64,000 nucleotides of DNA from Amycolatopsis anabasis (lineage in GTDB: Bacteria > Actinomycetota > Actinomycetes > Mycobacteriales > Pseudonocardiaceae), in assembly GCF_009765355.1 (NCBI RefSeq), contig NZ_VTHK01000008.1, forward strand, positions 1-64,000, written 5' to 3'. Of this stretch, positions 59,870 through 64,000 are shown in pieces. The notes beneath the pieces were generated by a model. It saw only the letters and a list, made by a program, of their open reading frames with translations, made no database searches and had not been told where the DNA came from. The position numbers and the translations under genes were made by a program. Position 1 is the first letter of the stretch. Each line of letters begins with the position of its first letter.

Positions 59870-61503
59870 AACGACTCCTCAGCAGAACGCCGCACGGTCT
59901 CATCGGCGACATGTGTCCACAAGGGACTTTGACTGAACACGACGGTGGTCTTGCCCCGGCGCAGTTCGGCGACCCGCCGCGCGATCCGCGCCTCGGTGTG
60001 CGCGTCGACCGCCGAGGTCGGCTCGTCCAGCAGCAGCACGTCGGCCCCGGTGGCCAGCGCCCGCGCCAGGTTGAGCCGCTGCCGCTGACCGCCGGAGACC
60101 TCCCGGCCCCGCTCGCCGATCAGCTCGTCCAGCCCGTTCGGCAGCGCGGCCACGATGTCGTCGGCGTCGGCCGCGTACAGCGCGGTCTCCACGTCCACCC
60201 CGGACTCGCGCCCGGAGTCGACCTGCTCGCGCAGGATCCCGGAGAACCAGATGTCCTGGTTGTGCGCGTAGACCACGCGCCGCCGCAGTTCGGCGACGGC
60301 CACCTGGTCCGCGGGCGTCCCGGCCACCAGCACCCGTTCCCCCTCGGCCGGATCGGCGAACCGGGCCAGCCGCGCGGCCAGCGTCTCCGCCCCGGCCGGG
60401 TCGTCCACCACGGTCAGCTTGCCCGCGACCGCGGTGAACCCGGTCGTCGAATCGTGCAGTTCGAGCGGCCCGGCGGGCAGCGGCACCGGCGATTCCGGAT
60501 CGGTGGTCACCGGGCGCAGGCTCAGCACCTTGCACGCCTTCTTGCCCGCGACCAGTGCCGAGGCGAACGCGTCCGCCGACTCGGTCGCCGTGTTCACCGG
60601 GATCACCAGGAACGCCGACGCGCCGTAGAACGCCACCAGCTCGCCGACGGTGATCGTGCCCTCCAGCGCCAGCCGCGCGCCCAGCCAGGTGATCGCGACC
60701 GTGACCAGGCCCGGCAGCAGCACCTCGGCCCCGGCCAGCCAGGACTCGCTGCGCGCCACGTCGACCCCGGCGCGGCGCACCCGCTGGCTGGCCTCCCGGA
60801 ACCGGGCGAGGAACTGCCGTTCGCCGCCGATCCCGCGCAGGATGCGCAGGCCGGACACGATGTCCGCGCCGAGCGCGTTCACCTCGGACAGTTGCTCCCG
60901 CTGGGTGCCCTTGCGCCGCTGGAGCGGAGCCAGCAGCGGGCCGATGCCCAGCACCGCGAGCGGCACCCCGATCAGCGCGACCGTGCCGAGCAGCGGGGAC
61001 GTGCCGAGCAGCGCGATGCCCACGGTGAGGAACGCCACCGCCGAACCGGCCAGCCGCCCGAACGTCTCGAACGCGTTGCCGACGTGGTTGTCGTCCGAGG
61101 ACGAGATGGCCATCAGCTCGCCGGTGCCGATCTGCTTGTCCAGCGAGGCGCCGAGGCGGGCGGTGTGGGTGGCCACCGTGCGCTGGGTGGCCGACGCGCC
61201 GTGCATCCACATCCCGTGCCCGGCGAAGTCCAGGACCGTTCCGCAGACCGCCTGCGCGATGCCGATCGCCACGATCACCCCGGCCAGCCAGACCAGTTCC
61301 GCGGTGTCCCCGCCCGCGATGCCCCGGTCGATGGCCCGGCCGACCACGAGTGGCAGCAGCGCTCCGGGCACCAGCCAGAGCGCGCCGAACACGCCCGCCG
61401 CGGTGGCCAGCCAGGGACGTGCCCGCAGGATCGCCCCGAGGAACCGGACGGGCGTCAGCTTGGCGGGCAGCCGGATCTCCGGCGCGGGATAGTCGGTCGG
61501 CAC
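59860..61503 (-). CDS. ABC exporter half-transporter B (Walker A degenerate)
   Basis: About 547 residues: six spans, then an NBD. Signature VSGGQRQRLNLARAL (469-483) and Walker B LLLDEPTSAVD are intact. Walker A is replaced by VVDDPAGAETL (about 365-375) with no Lys-Ser/Thr, the Q-loop Gln appears to be Asn, and the H-loop His is lost (VVFSQSPLW). It therefore complements half A: the pair makes one complete and one dead ATP site. GTG 61503 is the likely start (ATG 61527 alternative). Divergent from purL, 80 bp apart. Confidence 0.9.
   Translation of the reverse strand: MPTDYPAPEIRLPAKLTPVRFLGAILRARPWLATAAGVFGALWLVPGALLPLVVGRAIDRGIAGGDTAELVWLAGVIVAIGIAQAVCGTVLDFAGHGMWMHGASATQRTVATHTARLGASLDKQIGTGELMAISSSDDNHVGNAFETFGRLAGSAVAFLTVGIALLGTSPLLGTVALIGVPLAVLGIGPLLAPLQRRKGTQREQLSEVNALGADIVSGLRILRGIGGERQFLARFREASQRVRRAGVDVARSESWLAGAEVLLPGLVTVAITWLGARLALEGTITVGELVAFYGASAFLVIPVNTATESADAFASALVAGKKACKVLSLRPVTTDPESPVPLPAGPLELHDSTTGFTAVAGKLTVVDDPAGAETLAARLARFADPAEGERVLVAGTPADQVAVAELRRRVVYAHNQDIWFSGILREQVDSGRESGVDVETALYAADADDIVAALPNGLDELIGERGREVSGGQRQRLNLARALATGADVLLLDEPTSAVDAHTEARIARRVAELRRGKTTVVFSQSPLWTHVADETVRRSAEESLCS
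59915..59927 (-). repeat. 13-mer GTCC-CTTGT-GGAC (minus strand)
   Basis: On the coding strand of exporter half B, read in a third frame (S-P-L-W-T), in the degenerate H-loop region. Confidence 0.55.
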
Positions 61504-61570
61504 GTGGCCTGACGTTAAGGCGATCAAGCTGCTGGACGCGACCGATTTTTCTCCGGAAAACCCCTTGACA

Positions 61571-61576
61571 TACCCT
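61571..61576 (+). promoter_or_regulatory. Leaderless-type -10 box of purL
   Basis: TACCCT (TANNNT) ends 7 nt before GTG 61584. No ribosome site. The TTGACA directly abutting it is too close to be its -35. Confidence 0.6.
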
Positions 61577-61583
61577 TTCCCAC

Positions 61584-63884
61584 GTGGCGACTCCTGAGAC
61601 GGACACCCTGGCCATCGACACCACCGAACGCGCGAACCAGACCCCCGACCTCGCGCAGCCCTACCTCGAACTCGGCCTCGCCGAGGACGAGTACGCGCGC
61701 ATCCGGGAGATCCTCGGCCGCCGCCCCACCGACGCCGAACTGGCGATGTACTCGGTGATGTGGAGCGAGCACTGCTCGTACAAATCGTCCAAGAAGCACC
61801 TGCGCTACTTCGGCGAGACCACCACGCCGGAGATGAAGGCGAAGATGCTCGCCGGGATCGGCGAGAACGCGGGTGTGGTGGACATCGGCGACGGCTGGGC
61901 GGTCACCTTCAAGGTGGAGAGCCACAACCATCCGTCCTATGTGGAGCCCTACCAGGGCGCGGCGACCGGGGTCGGCGGGATCGTCCGGGACATCCTGGCG
62001 ATGGGCGCCCGCCCGCTCGCGGTGGCCGATCCGCTGCGCTTCGGCCCGGCGGACGCCCCGGACACCCGGCGCGTGCTGCCCGGCGTGGTCGCCGGGATCG
62101 GCGGCTACGGCAACTGCCTCGGGCTGCCGAACATCGGCGGCGAGGTGGTGTTCGACGAAAGCTACGCGGGCAACCCGCTGGTCAACGCGCTGTGCGTCGG
62201 CGCGATGCGCAAGGAGGACCTGCACCTCGCGTTCGCCTCCGGCGCCGGGAACAAGATCATCCTGTTCGGGGCGCGCACCGGGCTGGACGGCATCGGCGGC
62301 GTCTCGGTGCTCGCGAGCGACACGTTCTCCGGCGACGAGACCACCGCGGGCCGCAAGAAGCTGCCGAGCGTCCAGGTCGGCGACCCGTTCACCGAGAAGG
62401 TGCTCATCGAGTGCTGCCTCGAGCTGTTCGCGCAGAAGCTGGTGGTCGGCATCCAGGACCTCGGCGGCGCCGGGCTGTCCTGCGCCACCTCGGAGCTGGC
62501 CGCCGCCGGGGATGGCGGCATGCACATCGACCTCGACCGGGTTCCGTTGCGCGCCAAGGGAATGACCCCGGCCGAGATCCTCTCCAGCGAATCCCAGGAA
62601 CGCATGTGCGCGGTCGTCGAACCGTCCAATGTGGACGCGTTCATGGCGGTGTGCCGCAAGTGGGACGTGATCGCCACCGAGATCGGCGAGGTCACCGACG
62701 GCGACCACCTGGTGATCACCTGGCACGACGAGACCGTGGTCGACGTGCCGCCGCGCACGGTCGCCCACCAGGGCCCGGTGTACGACCGGCCCTACGCCCG
62801 CCCGGCCGCCCAGGACGGCATCCAGGCCGACACCCCGGACACGCTCACCCGCCCGTCGACGGGTGCGGAGATCCGGGAAACCCTGCTGCGCATGATCGCC
62901 TCACCCAACCTCGCGTCGAAGGAATGGGTGACCGAGCAGTACGACCGGTACGTGCGCGGCAACACCGTGCTCGCGCAGCCCGCCGACTCCGGCGTGATCC
63001 GGATCGACGAGCGGACCGGCCGGGGCGTCGCCGTCTCCACCGACTGCAACTCGCGGTTCGTCTACCTCGACCCGTACCAGGGCACCCAGCTCGCGCTGGC
63101 GGAGGCCTACCGCAACGTGGCCACCAGCGGCGCGACCCCGATCGCGGTCACCAACTGCCTCAACTTCGGCGCGCCCACCGATCCGGGCGTGATGTGGCAG
63201 TTCGAACGCGCGGTGCACGGGCTCGCCGACGGCTGCGCGCAGCTGGGCATCCCGGTGACCGGCGGGAACGTCAGCTTCTTCAACCAGACCGGCGACACCG
63301 CGATCCTGCCGACCCCGGTGGTCGGCGTGCTCGGCGTCCTCGACGACGTCCGCCGCCGCATCCCCACCGGTATCGGCGCCGAAGCGGGCGAAACCCTGAT
63401 CCTGCTCGGCGACACGCACGACGAGTTCGGCGGTTCGGCGTGGGCGCAGGTGATCCACAACCACCTCGGCGGCCGGCCGCCCCGCGTCGACCTGGAGCGC
63501 GAGCGGCTGCTCGCCGAGATCCTGGTCGCCGGTTCGCGCGACGGCATGATCTCCGCGGCCCACGACCTGTCCGACGGCGGCCTCGCGCAGACCCTGGTCG
63601 AGACCGTCCTCATCGGACAGTGCGGCGCACGGGTCGTCCTGGACGAGGACGCGGACCCGTTCGTGCAGTTGTTCTCCGAGTCGGCGGGCCGGGTGCTGGT
63701 CGCCGTGCCGCGCACCGAGGAACTGCGGTTCACCGAGATGTGCACCGCGCGAGGGCTCCCGTGGCGCAAGACCGGCGTGGTCGACCCGGAAGCGGGCGGC
63801 CTGGAGATCCAGAGCGTGGCGAGCTTCGCCTTCGACGAACTCCGCCTCGCCTGGGAGAGCACCCTCCCCAGCCTCTTCGCCTAG
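61584..63884 (+). CDS. purL: Phosphoribosylformylglycinamidine synthase subunit PurL
   Basis: 766 residues, the small (PurS/Q-dependent) form. It converts FGAR to FGAM with ATP and ammonia. Motifs: [19 protein letters not shown] (about 54-72), [62 protein letters not shown], and [19 protein letters not shown] start, probably leaderless. It is separated from purSQ by the ABC exporter pair on the other strand. A family A hairpin follows 39 bp after the stop. Confidence 0.97.
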   Translation: MATPETDTLAIDTTERANQTPDLAQPYLELGLAEDEYARIREILGRRPTDAELAMYSVMWSEHCSYKSSKKHLRYFGETTTPEMKAKMLAGIGENAGVVDIGDGWAVTFKVESHNHPSYVEPYQGAATGVGGIVRDILAMGARPLAVADPLRFGPADAPDTRRVLPGVVAGIGGYGNCLGLPNIGGEVVFDESYAGNPLVNALCVGAMRKEDLHLAFASGAGNKIILFGARTGLDGIGGVSVLASDTFSGDETTAGRKKLPSVQVGDPFTEKVLIECCLELFAQKLVVGIQDLGGAGLSCATSELAAAGDGGMHIDLDRVPLRAKGMTPAEILSSESQERMCAVVEPSNVDAFMAVCRKWDVIATEIGEVTDGDHLVITWHDETVVDVPPRTVAHQGPVYDRPYARPAAQDGIQADTPDTLTRPSTGAEIRETLLRMIASPNLASKEWVTEQYDRYVRGNTVLAQPADSGVIRIDERTGRGVAVSTDCNSRFVYLDPYQGTQLALAEAYRNVATSGATPIAVTNCLNFGAPTDPGVMWQFERAVHGLADGCAQLGIPVTGGNVSFFNQTGDTAILPTPVVGVLGVLDDVRRRIPTGIGAEAGETLILLGDTHDEFGGSAWAQVIHNHLGGRPPRVDLERERLLAEILVAGSRDGMISAAHDLSDGGLAQTLVETVLIGQCGARVVLDEDADPFVQLFSESAGRVLVAVPRTEELRFTEMCTARGLPWRKTGVVDPEAGGLEIQSVASFAFDELRLAWESTLPSLFA
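61934..61946 (+). repeat. Near-match 13-mer GTCC-TATGT-GGAG
   Basis: In purL, within the conserved NHPSYVEP motif; only the last base differs. Core TATGT is shared with the GMC near-match. Confidence 0.4.
62624..62636 (+). repeat. 13-mer GTCC-AATGT-GGAC
   Basis: Inside purL, read P-S-N-V-D-A with an AAT codon where AAC is the norm. Flanking C/G extends the stem to 5 bp. Confidence 0.6.
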
Positions 63885-63923
63885 CCACCCCGAGCCCCCG
63901 CACTCGGCTGGTGCTCGGAGGTC

Positions 63924-63973
63924 ACCAATGCGGCGTTGGGTACCTTCAACGTCCCCAATGCCGCATTGGGGAC
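63924..63973. repeat. Family A palindromic repeat, copy 4
   Basis: An imperfect first unit (ACCAATG-CGG-CGTTGGGT, 63924-63941), the TACCTTCAACG linker, then GTCCCCAATG-CCG-CATTGGGGAC (63951-63973) with perfect 10-bp arms. Follows purL; the gene on its far side is outside the window. Confidence 0.8.
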
Positions 63974-64000
63974 GGCGCCCAGCACCCGGCGGCGGCCGCG

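Noticed and set aside
61565..61570. TTGACA before purL as a -35 box
   Set aside because: It directly abuts TACCCT; a -10 spaced 17 nt downstream would fall inside the gene and match poorly. The TANNNT leaderless reading fits better.
1..64000. tRNA or rRNA genes
   Set aside because: No segment with tRNA-like T-loop and acceptor pairing or rRNA sequence was noticed in the intergenic gaps; all long gaps are accounted for by palindromes or promoters.

Overview
The window is very G+C-rich actinobacterial chromosome. Codons end mostly in G or C, GTG starts are common, and TANNNT -10 boxes sit 6-7 nt before several start codons. A WXG/PPE/EspG type VII secretion module and intergenic palindrome families built on CCAATG/CATTGG point to Pseudonocardiaceae, most likely Amycolatopsis (inference from gene content and repeats; no search was possible). 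It looks like ordinary chromosome. I found no rRNA, tRNA, IS element, prophage or CRISPR array.

Layout. 0-9.9 kb: a multi-TM protein, DUF3151 protein, secreted lipase with divergent TetR regulator and operator, an SsuD-like monooxygenase coupled to a GNAT acetyltransferase, a FAD/NAD(P)-binding protein, a VC0807-type membrane protein, a secreted HNH nuclease and a degenerate diacylglycerol-kinase-like protein. 10-16.5 kb: purA, OsmC, an F420-type LLM oxidoreductase and a three-gene PaoABC-like molybdenum aldehyde oxidoreductase. 16.5-24.1 kb: Na+/H+ antiporter, AAHS-type MFS transporter, GDPD and a TRAP-TAXI transporter. 24.2-33.3 kb: purD, then a type VII secretion accessory island (PE-like, DUF3558 lipoprotein, PPE, EspG, membrane Ser/Thr kinase, a WXG100-lytic transglycosylase fusion, an LppU-like protein). 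33.3-41 kb: Uma2, aminotransferase, DoxX, HAD, threonine aldolase, SigE-type sigma factor with a probable anti-sigma partner, TetR and purB. 41-46 kb: four tandem amino-acid-binding lipoproteins feeding one ABC permease and ATPase. 46-57 kb: beta-propeller protein, MOSC protein, SAM hydroxide adenosyltransferase, a sulfur-type leader peptide with a TauE/SafE exporter, purC, DUF2334, MBL hydrolase, aldehyde dehydrogenase, GMC oxidoreductase and L,D-transpeptidase. 57-64 kb: purS-purQ, a heterodimeric ABC exporter on the opposite strand, and purL.

Seven de novo purine genes (purA, D, B, C, S, Q, L) are spread through the window, mostly as single units. purD, purB, purC and purL all look leaderless with GTG starts. 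The small overlapping operons (LLM-GNAT, paoABC-like, SBP-ABC, purSQ, ABC exporter) use ATGA, GTGA or TAATG couplings.

The most unusual signal is a dispersed 13-mer, GTCC-NNTNT-GGAC. At least 13 exact copies lie in or at the ends of unrelated genes, always in the direction of the gene, in all three reading frames, and built from codons that are rare here. It would fold as a 4-bp RNA hairpin with a U-containing pentaloop. Three intergenic palindrome families (A: CCAATG/CATTGG; B: ATGAGGGGACCCCTCC; C: GCACTTT/AAAGTGC) mark many gene ends.
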